NCBI RefSeq assembly: GCF_003795145.1
Contig: NZ_CP027786.1
Location: 1,116,001-1,180,000 of the forward strand
Reading direction: 5' to 3'
DNA: 64,000 bases
From: Tetragenococcus koreensis
Lineage (GTDB): Bacteria > Bacillota > Bacilli > Lactobacillales > Enterococcaceae
Below, piece by piece: positions 36,192-45,492 of the stretch; the first letter of the stretch is position 1, and the number at the start of each line of letters is the position of its first letter. Made by a program: the position numbers and the translations under genes. A model generated the notes under the pieces. The model was not told the origin of the DNA. It saw nothing but the letters and a program-made list of their open reading frames with translations, and did no database searches.

Positions 36192-36402
36192 TTTCTAGCC
36201 CTCCATTGTGAAAAGTTCACTTATAACACGTAGTATCATAACAGATAAAAACGAAAAAAAGCAATTTGATTGCTCAGATTACTGCAAATTTTTACAAATA
36301 CAGTTGAAAGCGCATTTTGCTCATTCTTTATAACACGGATAAATTGTGATACACTAGCGTTTATGGATACATAAAATCAATGAAAATTAAAGTGAGGGTA
36401 CT

Positions 36403-38343
36403 ATGATTTTATTACAAGCAAATCAAATTGCGCAGCAATTTGGTGCAGATACTTTATTTAAAAATATTCAATTAGAAATCAGCAGCCAAGCTCGTATCGG
36501 TTTGGTAGGTCGTAATGGCTCGGGAAAGTCAACACTGTTAAAAATCATTGCTGGCATTGATCCGCCTGACCAGGGCACGATTGCCAAGAATAAAAACGTT
36601 TCTCTAGGTTATTTAGCACAAGATACGGGTCTAGACTCTGATAAAACGGTCTGGGAAGAAATGCTCGAAGCTTTTTCTGACGTACAGCAAATAGAAAAAC
36701 GTATGCACGAACTAGAAATACAAATCAGTCAAGCCGTGCCTGAAGATGAAAACTATGAGACAATTCTGAACCAGTATGACAACTTGCAACAAGAATTCGC
36801 AGAAAAAAATGGTTATGGCTATGAAAATGAAATGCGTTCAGTTTTGCATGGTTTCCAATTTGATGAATCCTTTTACGACAAATCCATCCAAACGCTTTCT
36901 GGCGGACAAAAAACTCGTTTAGCATTAGCTAAAATGCTGTTACAAAGCCCGGATATTTTAATTTTGGATGAACCGACCAACCATTTAGATATTGAAACAC
37001 TCAGCTGGTTAGAAGGTTATCTACAAAATTATCGCGGAGCACTACTGATCGTATCACATGACCGCTATTTCTTAGATAAAGTCGTAACCGAGATTTACGA
37101 AATTAGTCGTAATAAAATGCACCACTATAAAGGAAACTATAGTCGTTACTTAGACTTAAAAAGCCAGCAACTGGCTAGTGATTGGAAAGCTTATGAAAAG
37201 CAACAAGCAGAAATTAGTAAGTTAGAAGACTTTGTTGCCAAAAATATCGTCCGTGCTTCAACCACCAAACGAGCACAAAGTCGCAGAAAGCAATTAGAGA
37301 AAATGGACCGGCTTGAACGTCCGCAAGGCAAAGAAAAAGCGCCTAATTTCCTATTTCATATAGCAAAAACTTCTGGAAATATTGTATTCCAGCTAGAAAA
37401 TGGTGCAATTGGCTATGATCACAGTGTTGTATCTGAACCAATTAACTTAGATATCAAACGACAAGAAGCTATTGCTTTAGTGGGTCCTAACGGTATCGGT
37501 AAATCCACCTTATTAAAATCCATGATTGGCGAAATCCCTTTTATTAAAGGGGAAGAGCGTTTTGGTACCAACGTTACCGTTGGCTACTACGATCAAGGTC
37601 AAGCAGAATTAAACCAAAACAAAACGATCTTAGAAGAGTTGTGGGACGAACATCCTACAACGCCTGAGGTGGATATTCGCAGAATACTAGGTAGTTTCTT
37701 GTTTTCTGGAGATGACGTTGATAAGCCAATCTCTTTGTTAAGCGGTGGAGAAAAAGCGCGTGTTGCTTTAGCTAAACTAGCCATGGATCAAAAAAACTTT
37801 TTAGTCCTAGACGAACCTACCAACCACTTAGACATTGATAATAAAGAAGTGTTAGAAAATGCTTTAATCGATTATGAAGGTACGCTCTTTTTCGTTTCTC
37901 ATGACCGTTATTTTATCAACCGTATTGCCACCAAAGTAGTTGAGCTTTCAGAAGATGGTTCTCGACTTTATCTGGGCGATTATGATTATTATTTAGAAAA
38001 GAAACAAGAAGAACAAGAACTAGCTGAATATGAAAAATCCGCGATGCCCCAAGAAAAACCGAAACCTAGTGGGAAACAAAATTTTGCTCATTCCAAAGAG
38101 CAACAAAAACAAGTACGGGCGCTTCAACGTAAAGTTACACAAGTGGAAGAAGAATTAGCCGCAGCTGATGAAAAAATAAACCAAATTAAAGAGGAAATGA
38201 CCCTACCGGAAAACTTAGACGATCATGTAAAATTAAATGAATTAGATCAATCATTGCACACAACCCAAAGTCAACAAGAAGATCTAATGGAACAATGGGA
38301 AGATTTGAGCCTGCAATTAGAAGAATTAGAAACAGGCACTTAA
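36403..38343 (+). CDS. ABC-F family ATPase (YdiF-like)
   Basis: A soluble tandem ATPase of 646 residues without membrane domain. The two cassettes show Walker A GRNGSGKST and GPNGIGKST, signatures LSGGQKTRLALAKML and LSGGEKARVALAKLA, and Walker B LILDEPTNHLDIETL and LVLDEPTNHLDIDN. A linker near 250-310 (P-site tRNA interaction region) and a C-terminal charged coiled coil (about 555-640) are visible. ABC-F proteins act on ribosomes in translation quality control or antibiotic protection; the rex-linked YdiF type is a housekeeping member. RBS GTGAGG and ATG at 36403. Confidence 0.93.
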   Translation: MILLQANQIAQQFGADTLFKNIQLEISSQARIGLVGRNGSGKSTLLKIIAGIDPPDQGTIAKNKNVSLGYLAQDTGLDSDKTVWEEMLEAFSDVQQIEKRMHELEIQISQAVPEDENYETILNQYDNLQQEFAEKNGYGYENEMRSVLHGFQFDESFYDKSIQTLSGGQKTRLALAKMLLQSPDILILDEPTNHLDIETLSWLEGYLQNYRGALLIVSHDRYFLDKVVTEIYEISRNKMHHYKGNYSRYLDLKSQQLASDWKAYEKQQAEISKLEDFVAKNIVRASTTKRAQSRRKQLEKMDRLERPQGKEKAPNFLFHIAKTSGNIVFQLENGAIGYDHSVVSEPINLDIKRQEAIALVGPNGIGKSTLLKSMIGEIPFIKGEERFGTNVTVGYYDQGQAELNQNKTILEELWDEHPTTPEVDIRRILGSFLFSGDDVDKPISLLSGGEKARVALAKLAMDQKNFLVLDEPTNHLDIDNKEVLENALIDYEGTLFFVSHDRYFINRIATKVVELSEDGSRLYLGDYDYYLEKKQEEQELAEYEKSAMPQEKPKPSGKQNFAHSKEQQKQVRALQRKVTQVEEELAAADEKINQIKEEMTLPENLDDHVKLNELDQSLHTTQSQQEDLMEQWEDLSLQLEELETGT

Positions 38344-38366
38344 AATTTCAATAACAGCACTACAAA

Positions 38367-38397
38367 AGCTTTATCAACCATAATGGTTGGTAAGGCT
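38367..38397 (+). terminator. Weak hairpin after the ABC-F gene
   Basis: AGCTTTATCAACCA-TAA-TGGTTGGTAAGGCT, a 14-bp stem with two G-T pairs, followed by TATTTAATT. A weak T-run, so only a possible terminator. Confidence 0.45.
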
Positions 38398-38467
38398 TAT
38401 TTAATTAGCATTAACGGAAAGTTTACATAACAGACATAAAAAAATTTTTTGAAACACAATAAAATTT

Positions 38468-38496
38468 TTGTATGAAAAGCTAATTTCCGCTATAAT
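38468..38496 (+). promoter_or_regulatory. Promoter of ald
   Basis: TTGTAT (38468-38473), 17-bp spacer, TATAAT (38491-38496). It overlaps the palindrome at 38495-38510. Confidence 0.72.
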
Positions 38497-38510
38497 TAAG
38501 TTAACTTAAT
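38495..38510. promoter_or_regulatory. 16-bp palindrome at the ald transcription start (candidate operator)
   Basis: ATTAAGTTAACTTAAT, a perfect palindrome covering the last bases of the -10 and the likely start site. It is well placed for a repressor, but the regulator is unknown. Confidence 0.45.
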
Positions 38511-38526
38511 AAAATGGAGTGGTCTT

Positions 38527-39639
38527 ATGAAAATCGGAATACCCAAGGAAATAAAAAACAATGAAAATCGTGTAGCATTGCCCCCTTCAGGCGTTTATGA
38601 ACTGATTCAAAGTGGACATGATGTCTCGATAGAAACCAATGCAGGTTATGGTTCTGCGTTCAAAGATGAAGCCTATGAAAAAGTGGGAGCCACAATTGTT
38701 GATACTCCTGAAGAAATCTGGGAACAGGACATGGTAATGAAGGTTAAAGAACCCTTGGAAGAAGAATATAAATACTTTCGTGAAGGATTAATTTTATTTA
38801 CCTATCTACATCTAGCAGCAAATAAACCCGTTGCCCAAGCTCTACAAAAAGCCAAAGTAACAGCGATTGCCTACGAAAATGTACAATTAGATAATGGCAC
38901 TCTCCCTCTCCTATCCCCAATGAGTGAAATTGCCGGCCGGATGGCAGCCCAAATCGGCGCTGAATTTTTAGAAAGCCCTAAAGGCGGTAAAGGAATTGTT
39001 TTAGCAGGCGTTCCTGGTGTACGTAAAGGTAATGTTGTTGTAATCGGTGGTGGCGTTGCAGGGACTAACGCAGCAAAAATTGCTCACGGTCTTGGTGCTA
39101 AAGTAACCATTTTAGATGTCAATATCAATCGATTAAAAGAACTAGATACTGAATTTAACGGACAAGTGCAAACATTGATGTCCAACAGTTTCAATATTAA
39201 AGAACAATTGAAAACAGCCGATTTAGTTGTTGGAGCAGTTCTTTTACCTGGACGTAAAGCACCAACGTTAGTTACAAGAGAAATGGTAAAAGACATGCCC
39301 GACCATTCCGTAGTTGTTGATATTGCAATTGACCAAGGTGGAATTTTTGAAACAGAAACAAAAACAACGACACACGATGACCCAACTTATGTTGAAGAAG
39401 GAGTTACTCATTACGCAGTTGCCAACATGCCCGGAGCTGTGGCACAAACGGCTACCATTGCTTTGAGTAATTCAACTTTACCTTTTGCTAAAAAGATAGT
39501 TGGTGCATCGATTGAAGAAGTATTGCAAAATGAACCTGCCTTATATCGCGGTGTTAATACCTATAAAGGATACTTAGTACATGAAGCAGTAGCTGGAGAT
39601 TTAGGAATTGAGCATACTTCGCTTGATAGCTTACTATAA
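38527..39639 (+). CDS. ald: Alanine dehydrogenase
   Basis: Catalyses reversible oxidative deamination of L-alanine to pyruvate and ammonia with NAD. The 370-residue protein is full length. Motifs are [20 protein letters not shown] at the N-terminus, VMKVKEPL with the conserved Lys, YLHLAA with substrate-binding His, the NAD motif [17 protein letters not shown], and [12 protein letters not shown]. It has its own promoter with a palindrome at the start site and a terminator behind. It links amino-acid and pyruvate metabolism. Confidence 0.96.
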   Translation: MKIGIPKEIKNNENRVALPPSGVYELIQSGHDVSIETNAGYGSAFKDEAYEKVGATIVDTPEEIWEQDMVMKVKEPLEEEYKYFREGLILFTYLHLAANKPVAQALQKAKVTAIAYENVQLDNGTLPLLSPMSEIAGRMAAQIGAEFLESPKGGKGIVLAGVPGVRKGNVVVIGGGVAGTNAAKIAHGLGAKVTILDVNINRLKELDTEFNGQVQTLMSNSFNIKEQLKTADLVVGAVLLPGRKAPTLVTREMVKDMPDHSVVVDIAIDQGGIFETETKTTTHDDPTYVEEGVTHYAVANMPGAVAQTATIALSNSTLPFAKKIVGASIEEVLQNEPALYRGVNTYKGYLVHEAVAGDLGIEHTSLDSLL

Positions 39640-39672
39640 TATAATAAAAATATATACTTCCTTTACCCTACT

Positions 39673-39714
39673 AAAAAGCCTGTGAGATGATCATTTCACA
39701 GGCTTTTTTTTTAA
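39673..39714. terminator. Terminator after ald
   Basis: AAAAAGCCTGTGA-GATGATCAT-TTCACAGGCTTTTTTTT; strong on the plus strand, usable on the minus strand by the Rgg-like gene. Confidence 0.88.
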
Positions 39715-39754
39715 GTTTTGTCGTAATTCTATGATTGTCACTGTAAATTCTTCT

Positions 39755-40579
39755 TCACTTTAACAGTTCTTCTATTTCTTCTGCCAATTGACTGTTATCA
39801 AAGAAATTAGCTACTTTTAATAAGTCCTCTAGCGATTCTCTACCTGCTTCTGTGTCTAAGTAAAGAAAAGTTATTTTTGCTTCATAATATTTAGCTAACA
39901 AGCGATAACCATCCATAGTTATTCCTGTAATTAAGTCGTTTAGTATGCTTAAAGAGGAAAGTGCGTTTGAAACATCCTTTTCTTTAATCATTCGTTCAAT
40001 ACAATTAATTAACACCGTGGCAAAAACATGGTCACTATTAGGATAGTACTTATATCTACTTTGTACTTTCAATGCTTCTTTTAGTAGTTGACCCATCAAA
40101 GGATAAGGTAGAAAGTAACAATTATTAGCAAAGAACTTTAAATCACTTAAAGTCCACGTAAGTAAATTTGAAAAATAATCAATGACTATGCTTAATTCTT
40201 GTTCATTAAGCTTTAACCCCTTTTCATAGTTCTCCAGAAGTCTATAATTAGCTAATTGAATTCTTTCTATTCCAATTGTACTTGATTCGATATGACGGAT
40301 ATATTTTTCAAATTGGGCTATTTTATTGGCATTCCATGACTTACTAATCCTATAACTATGGTACACATCAAGCTGTGGTCTGTAACCATTTTTTATCCAT
40401 TGAAATTCGTCCATCGTCATCATCAAATTCGAAAGTACTTGGTAAAATTTATCAACTGCTAATGTCCGTTCCCCACTTTCAAATTTAATGGCATTTGTTT
40501 TTGAGCAAACCTCTGTATAAACAGATTTTAAAGGAAGTCCTTTATCTAACCTAATTTTTTTAACGACTACTCCATACAT
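39755..40579 (-). CDS. Rgg/MutR-family transcriptional regulator
   Basis: A 274-residue regulator. The N-terminal helix-turn-helix (YGVVVKKIRLDKGLPLKSVY, TNAIKFESGERTLAVDKFY) is followed by an all-helical TPR-like region with the family's spacing of Tyr/Leu, as in Rgg-type peptide-responsive regulators. The start at 40579 has GGAGAG 9 bases upstream; an in-frame start at 40624 lacks one. It is divergent from an MFS transporter 94 bp away, the classic layout of an Rgg controlling an exporter. I find no short pheromone gene in the 94-bp gap or next to the pair. Confidence 0.82.
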   Translation of the reverse strand: MYGVVVKKIRLDKGLPLKSVYTEVCSKTNAIKFESGERTLAVDKFYQVLSNLMMTMDEFQWIKNGYRPQLDVYHSYRISKSWNANKIAQFEKYIRHIESSTIGIERIQLANYRLLENYEKGLKLNEQELSIVIDYFSNLLTWTLSDLKFFANNCYFLPYPLMGQLLKEALKVQSRYKYYPNSDHVFATVLINCIERMIKEKDVSNALSSLSILNDLITGITMDGYRLLAKYYEAKITFLYLDTEAGRESLEDLLKVANFFDNSQLAEEIEELLK

Positions 40580-40673
40580 AGCGGCTCTCTCCTTAAAGGG
40601 TAAATAAAAGTTTACTTTTTTCATCTATATCTGATTTTTGCTACATAATTATTTCTGCAAAGGAGAGATATTT

Positions 40674-41903
40674 ATGTTCAAATTTATCAGAAAAAATGCA
40701 AGTTTTGCTCAACTAGCGAGTATAAACTTATTTTCAAAAACTGGCGATCGGCTATTTTACACAGCCATGCTTACGTTAGCTGCTTCTTTACCAGAAGCTA
40801 ATCTTGCTGTAATGATTGTCTCTATTTCTGAAACCTTACCCGTGTTGCTGAGCTTTTTGTTAGGCAGCCTTGCTGACCGAAGAAATAACAAAATTGAACT
40901 TCTCATTAACAATTCTTTTTTTAGAACTTTCTTATACTTATTTATCGGCCTACTATTTAATTACTCAACCACATTTCCATTAGTCCTATGTATAGCCGCA
41001 CTTAATTTTGTTTCCGATCTATCAGGTAATTATTCTTCAGCTCTTGTCGCTCCCTTTTCTAAACTTTTAGTTCAGCCAAAAGATATGCAACGAGCTCAAG
41101 GCATCATAAGCATTACTGCCCAACTGGTCAACATTGTTGCTACTTTTGCTGGTTCTATTCTTCTAACGTTTTTCATTGCTGGAACAATAGCTTATATTAA
41201 CGCTATGCTCTTCTTTATTGTGGGTATAAGTTATATTTTTATACGTTCCAAATTATTAGTGGTAGAAAAAGAACTTCCTACTATCACAGAAGAAAAAACG
41301 ACCACTGAGAACATTAAAAATAATTTTAAAACTTTATATCAAGATAAGTTCATTTTGAATGATCTCTGTCAGCTTTCCCTACTTAACGGCGTCTTCGGTG
41401 GACTAACTCCCATCTTCGTTATTTTCATACAAAACGACAATGTTTCATTATTTCTATCTAGACCGCTAACAATTTCTTTACTCTCGGGTTTAATTACTAT
41501 TTTTATGATGGTAGGAAATAGTATCAGCTCCAACTTATTCAAAAATACTCCGACTTCCACTTTAAATAGTACCGCTAATTTATTTATTGGCATCGTAGGT
41601 GTTGGTTTTATTTTAAATAATTTATATATAGTACTTATTAGTTCAAGCTTTATTGCTTTACTATTAGGGATTGTTTCTCCTCGGTTCACAGCTAAAATCG
41701 TCAATAATTATCCAACAGAGCATTTAGGCGGTATTGTAACCACTGTAAATTCCTTACTAGTTTTAACGCCTCCTATAACCAGTTTTATTTTTCCACTATT
41801 TGCCAATATAGGAGAAACATTTGCTTATCTCTGTTTCCTATTTTACGGGTTACTGCTAATTCTAATAAGCTTTCTAATTTTAAAAAAAAAAGCTTTTAAA
41901 TAG
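40674..41903 (+). CDS. Major facilitator superfamily transporter
   Basis: A 409-residue membrane protein with about 12 hydrophobic segments, including FPLVLCIAALNFVSDLSG and the motif A-like loop LLGSLADRRNNKIELL (Gly-Ser-Leu-Ala-Asp-Arg-Arg). The group resembles small-molecule or macrolide-type exporters; substrate unknown. The start at 40674 is chosen from GGAGAG 7 bases upstream. It is divergent from the Rgg-like regulator, which probably controls it. Base composition is AT-rich like its regulator. Confidence 0.87.
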   Translation: MFKFIRKNASFAQLASINLFSKTGDRLFYTAMLTLAASLPEANLAVMIVSISETLPVLLSFLLGSLADRRNNKIELLINNSFFRTFLYLFIGLLFNYSTTFPLVLCIAALNFVSDLSGNYSSALVAPFSKLLVQPKDMQRAQGIISITAQLVNIVATFAGSILLTFFIAGTIAYINAMLFFIVGISYIFIRSKLLVVEKELPTITEEKTTTENIKNNFKTLYQDKFILNDLCQLSLLNGVFGGLTPIFVIFIQNDNVSLFLSRPLTISLLSGLITIFMMVGNSISSNLFKNTPTSTLNSTANLFIGIVGVGFILNNLYIVLISSSFIALLLGIVSPRFTAKIVNNYPTEHLGGIVTTVNSLLVLTPPITSFIFPLFANIGETFAYLCFLFYGLLLILISFLILKKKAFK

Positions 41904-41956
41904 GAGCATTCGGTATCAATGATCACAGTATTAATTACCTGAATACTACTTGATTA

Positions 41957-41991
41957 GAAAAAACTGTCCACCGCAAAATTGATAGACAGTT
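41957..41991 (-). terminator. Terminator after the VOC gene
   Basis: Minus strand AACTGTC-N16-GACAGTT followed by TTTTCT, between the convergent MFS and VOC genes. Confidence 0.65.
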
Positions 41992-42005
41992 GACAAACTG
42001 CTCGT

Positions 42006-42392
42006 TTATTTTAAATCAGTTGTTAATTCAATCAAGTTTCCTTCTGGGTCTTGTATTACTGCTTCATAATAACCGTCGCCAGTTGTCCGGGGCCCATTTA
42101 AAAGTGGAAAACCATCTTGGACAAACTTTTCAGCAAAAGTATCGACTGCTGTTTTGCCACCTACCGCAATAGCTATATGCGCATAACCTAAGCTTTCAGC
42201 AATACGATTTGATAAATGCTGCTTTGTCGTTAATTCAATTCGGCTTCCTTCTTCAAAGGTTAAAAAATAAGAGCTAAAACCTGTTTTTTTATTATGATAT
42301 AAATCCGTACTACTGACATTAAAATATTTTTCGTAAAATGCTTTCATTTTTTCAATATCTTTCACCCAAATAGCAATATGTTCAAGTTTCAT
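42006..42392 (-). CDS. VOC family protein (glyoxalase/dioxygenase fold)
   Basis: A 128-residue VOC protein: LEHIAIWVKDIEKMKAFYEKYF at the start, the metal-type residues His4, Glu in SRIELTTK, His in GYAHIAIAVG and Glu in GNLIELTTDL. It resembles the broad glyoxalase-like group (SMU1112c type) of unknown substrate. The start at 42392 has GGAGGAGGAG upstream; a longer in-frame start at 42419 lacks one. A 14-bp dyad lies 55-91 bp upstream. Confidence 0.82.
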   Translation of the reverse strand: MKLEHIAIWVKDIEKMKAFYEKYFNVSSTDLYHNKKTGFSSYFLTFEEGSRIELTTKQHLSNRIAESLGYAHIAIAVGGKTAVDTFAEKFVQDGFPLLNGPRTTGDGYYEAVIQDPEGNLIELTTDLK

Positions 42393-42446
42393 AAAGCTCC
42401 TCCTCCGCTTTCTTACCAAGTAAAATAAATCTCGGTAATGTTTCTT

Positions 42447-42483
42447 TTATCTTACCAAAATTTAGCGCCTTTTGGTAAGATAA
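42447..42483. repeat. 14-bp inverted repeat upstream of the VOC gene
   Basis: TTATCTTACCAAAA and its exact complement TTTTGGTAAGATAA, separated by 9 bp. A second, weaker pair with TTACC/GGTAA lies at 42413-42437. No T-run, so a candidate operator. Confidence 0.55.
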
Positions 42484-42649
42484 ATAATTTTTTTCTGGTT
42501 TCTTTTCTAAAATGAAACAATTATAGTATCTTTTTCCAGCTAACTCTTTTGTTAGTTTCCTAAGTCAGCAAGGTATTTTGGCTGAATCCGCATCGTTTTA
42601 TGCTTCTAATTTGATAGAAGTTTCTTTCGACTAGTAACAATAAAGCAAC

Positions 42650-42675
42650 AAAAAAGCGACTAAAAAGTCGCTTTA
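42650..42675 (-). terminator. Terminator of potABCD
   Basis: Minus strand AAAGCGACT-TTTT-AGTCGCTTT followed by more T, about 90 bp after the potD stop. Confidence 0.85.
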
Positions 42676-42763
42676 GATAGAGCTTTGGAAAACTCACGAT
42701 AAAAAAGTAGAACCATACTCCTTAAATTTCATTGTTTAACACCATTTTCATCGAAAATCTCCA

Positions 42764-43837
42764 TCATTTCCGATACATCTTCAGCTCCAAAAATAAATCA
42801 TTATAGATTCCCAAGTATTGTGAGCCAAGATTTTCGTAGACTTCTAAATGAGCCAATCGTTCATCAGAGGGATAAAATTGTTCGTCTTCTGTGATTTCTT
42901 TTGGTAGTAATGCCAAAGCTTTTTCATTAGGTGTTGAATAACCGATATACTCCGCATTTTGTGCTGCATTTTCAGGCTCTAACATAAAGTTGATAAATGC
43001 ATATGCGCCTTCTTTGTTTTGTGCTGTTTTAGGAATCACTAGGTTATCAAACCAGAGATTAGAACCTTCTTCGGGAATTACATAATGAATGTGCTCGTTT
43101 TCTGCCATCATATCCGCCGCTTCACCAGAAAAAGTCACCGCGACGGCACTTTCTTCATTTTCCATATACATTTTTATTTCATCAGCGACAATGGCTTTGA
43201 CATTGGGGGTGAGTTTTCTTAGCTTCATTGTAGCTTCTTGCAACTGCGACTGCTCCTTACTATTTAACGAATAGCCTAAACTGTTCAAACCTAGGCCGAT
43301 AATTTCGCGTGCACCATCAATTAACATCACGTTATTTTTTAAAGCAGGGCTCCACAAATCATCCCAAGAAGTGATCGCTCCTTCATCCACCATTTTGTCA
43401 TTATACGCAATTCCTAACGTTCCCCAAAAGTATGGCACAGAATAACGATTTTGCGAGTCAAAACTCAAGTCCAAAAATTGCGGATCGATGTTGTCTAGCC
43501 CTTTTAATTTTTCTTTCTCTAACGGCAACACTAAGTTTTGCTCGATCATTTTTTGGATCATATACTCACTAGGAATCGCGATGTCATAAGCCGTTCCGCC
43601 TTGTTGGATTTTAGTAAACATCGCTTCATTGGAATCAAAGGTATCGTAGTTAACTTTATACCCGCTTTCTTTTTCAAAACGATCAATTAACTCAGGATCA
43701 ATATAATCGCCCCAATTATAAATGTTGACTACTTTTGCACCCGACATGCCTGTAGATTTTTCTAAGGTTTGCACACCAAAAAACAGTAATAACAAAATGA
43801 AACAGATTCCTATAAAAAGTGCTTGTAATCTTTTCAT
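42764..43837 (-). CDS. potD: Spermidine/putrescine ABC transporter, binding protein
   Basis: The 357-residue extracytoplasmic binding subunit. An N-terminal membrane segment (ALFIGICFILLLLFFGV) serves as signal or anchor; no lipobox Cys is seen. Family motifs are VNIYNWGDYIDPELIDRFEKESG, YDIAIPSEYMIQKMIEQNLV, VPYFWGTLGIAYN and the end YLGIYNDLFLELKMYRK. It overlaps potC by four bases. The operon's ATPase gene is frameshifted, so uptake may be impaired. Confidence 0.93.
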   Translation of the reverse strand: MKRLQALFIGICFILLLLFFGVQTLEKSTGMSGAKVVNIYNWGDYIDPELIDRFEKESGYKVNYDTFDSNEAMFTKIQQGGTAYDIAIPSEYMIQKMIEQNLVLPLEKEKLKGLDNIDPQFLDLSFDSQNRYSVPYFWGTLGIAYNDKMVDEGAITSWDDLWSPALKNNVMLIDGAREIIGLGLNSLGYSLNSKEQSQLQEATMKLRKLTPNVKAIVADEIKMYMENEESAVAVTFSGEAADMMAENEHIHYVIPEEGSNLWFDNLVIPKTAQNKEGAYAFINFMLEPENAAQNAEYIGYSTPNEKALALLPKEITEDEQFYPSDERLAHLEVYENLGSQYLGIYNDLFLELKMYRK

Positions 43838-44673
43838 GTCAAATCAGCCTTCTTTCTTTTCAGCCGATTTTTGCGCAAACGTTTCGATCGGTTTTCCTTA
43901 CTAATAAAATAATAGCCAATAACTAAAAATAAAGAAAACAAGAAAACGAGCGTACTTAAAGCATTGATTTCTAGGTCAATTCCTTGTCTTGCTCTAGAAT
44001 AAATTTCGACTGACATGGTGGTAAACCCATTGCCGGTAACAAAAAAAGTAACCGCAAAATCATCCAAGGAATACGTAAATGCCATAAAATAACCCGCAAT
44101 TATTCCAGGCGTCAAAAAAGGCAAAATAATATCTTTCATCACCTGCCAACTATTAGCGCCTAAATCTCTGGCGGCATCTACCATCGAATCTTTCATCTCT
44201 TGTAATTTTGGCAGTACCATTAAAACGACAATAGGCACACTAAAAGCACAATGGGACAAAAGAACACTGATAAATCCTAGATGAAAGCTACGAAACCAAC
44301 TGCCAATCATAGTGAAAAAAATTAAAAAGCTCGCACCAATAATCACATCTGGTGAAACTAGTAAAACATTATTAAAGCTAAGCAAGGTATTTTTAAGCCA
44401 GCGTTTTTTATTATAATAAATGCCAATCGCACCCAAAACACCAATCATTGTCGCAATCAAAGCTGATAAAAATGCCAACAAGAAAGTGTTTAATACTATA
44501 ATTAATAGACGCGAATCAGCAAACAACGCCTGGTAATGAGCCAAAGAAAAGCCGGTAAATTGATTCATGGTGGTACCAGTATTAAAAGAGTAAAAAATTA
44601 AATAAAAAATCGGTAAATAAAGTAACAGAAAAACAATCGTTAAATATATGTGGGACCACCGAAATTTTCTCAT
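43834..44673 (-). CDS. potC: Spermidine/putrescine ABC transporter permease PotC
   Basis: A 279-residue permease with six predicted helices, starting with IYLTIVFLLLYLPIFYLIFYSF (read in parts). The cytoplasmic EAA motif is MVDAARDLGANSWQVMKDIILP, which contacts the ATPase. A basic C-terminus follows. It starts within the last codons of potB (four-base overlap). Together with PotB it forms the channel for polyamines. Confidence 0.93.
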   Translation of the reverse strand: MRKFRWSHIYLTIVFLLLYLPIFYLIFYSFNTGTTMNQFTGFSLAHYQALFADSRLLIIVLNTFLLAFLSALIATMIGVLGAIGIYYNKKRWLKNTLLSFNNVLLVSPDVIIGASFLIFFTMIGSWFRSFHLGFISVLLSHCAFSVPIVVLMVLPKLQEMKDSMVDAARDLGANSWQVMKDIILPFLTPGIIAGYFMAFTYSLDDFAVTFFVTGNGFTTMSVEIYSRARQGIDLEINALSTLVFLFSLFLVIGYYFISKENRSKRLRKNRLKRKKADLT

Positions 44674-45479
44674 TTTTTAATCCTCCTCCCTTTCTTTTCT
44701 TGAGTCAATAACATCACAATAAACATCGCGAAAATTAAAATAACACCAATTGTCGCACCCATGCCCCAATTTTGGGTAATCAAAAAGTGTTGTTCAATCG
44801 CAGTTCCTAGCGTGATGACTCGATTGCCTCCGATTAAACGCGTCAACATAAATAAAGAAAGCGATGGGATAAATACCGCTTGCACCCCACTTTTGACACC
44901 ACTTAGTGACAAAGGGAAAATCACACGACGAAAAGCTTGATAACTATTTGCTCCTAAATCCCGACTAGCACTGACAAGTGATGGGTCAATTTCTTCTAAC
45001 GCATTATAAATTGGCATAATCATAAAAGGAATTTCGATATAGGTTGCCACAACTAAAAAACTGGCGTCGGTGAATAATAGCTGAGTGGGGCCAAGCCCAA
45101 AAAATTCAAGAAAATGATTGACACTGCCATCGATACTAAAAATCCCGATAAACGCGTAAGCTTTTAAAAGTAAATTAATCCAGGTTGGCAAAATAATTAA
45201 TAGCAACCATAAGTCTTTATATTTTAACTTAGTCAAAAAGTAAGCTGTTGGGTAGCTGATTAGTAATGTAAATAAAGTAATCAAAAAAGCATACCAAATT
45301 GAATTTAAAGTCATTATCAGATATTTTCCGGAAGTGAAATACGTTTGATAATTTTCAAGCGTAAAAGCCCCTTGCATATCAAAGAAGGATTGATAAATAA
45401 TTAAAGCGACTGGCGCAATAACAAATAAAAGTAACCAAACAAAATAAGGGAATGTATAGAATTTTCTTGTCTTTGTCAT
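44670..45479 (-). CDS. potB: Spermidine/putrescine ABC transporter permease PotB
   Basis: A 269-residue permease with six hydrophobic helices, the first being FPYFVWLLLFVIAPVALII. The EAA loop is IDPSLVSASRDLGANSYQAFRRVIFP. It lies 13 bp after potA and overlaps potC. Gene order potA-B-C-D is standard for Lactobacillales. Confidence 0.93.
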   Translation of the reverse strand: MTKTRKFYTFPYFVWLLLFVIAPVALIIYQSFFDMQGAFTLENYQTYFTSGKYLIMTLNSIWYAFLITLFTLLISYPTAYFLTKLKYKDLWLLLIILPTWINLLLKAYAFIGIFSIDGSVNHFLEFFGLGPTQLLFTDASFLVVATYIEIPFMIMPIYNALEEIDPSLVSASRDLGANSYQAFRRVIFPLSLSGVKSGVQAVFIPSLSLFMLTRLIGGNRVITLGTAIEQHFLITQNWGMGATIGVILIFAMFIVMLLTQEKKGRRIKK

Positions 45480-45492
45480 TTATTCACCTACT

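Larger units (their letters stand above)
42420..42763. other. Intergenic region with a 14-bp dyad and a terminator
   Basis: Between the VOC gene and potD. It holds the dyad at 42447-42483 and the potABCD terminator at 42650-42675. The rest is AT-rich without a supported gene. Confidence 0.55.

Noticed and set aside
36206-36222. Rex box upstream of rex (TTGTGAA-AAG-TTCACTT)
   Set aside because: It has the right arms, but the spacing between GTGAA and TTCAC is 3, not the usual 4, and it overlaps the translation-start region. Autoregulation is possible but not supported.
36304-36320. Catabolite-responsive (cre) site near 36304
   Set aside because: TTGAAAGCGCATTTT matches the start of the consensus but misses the final CA; too weak to list.
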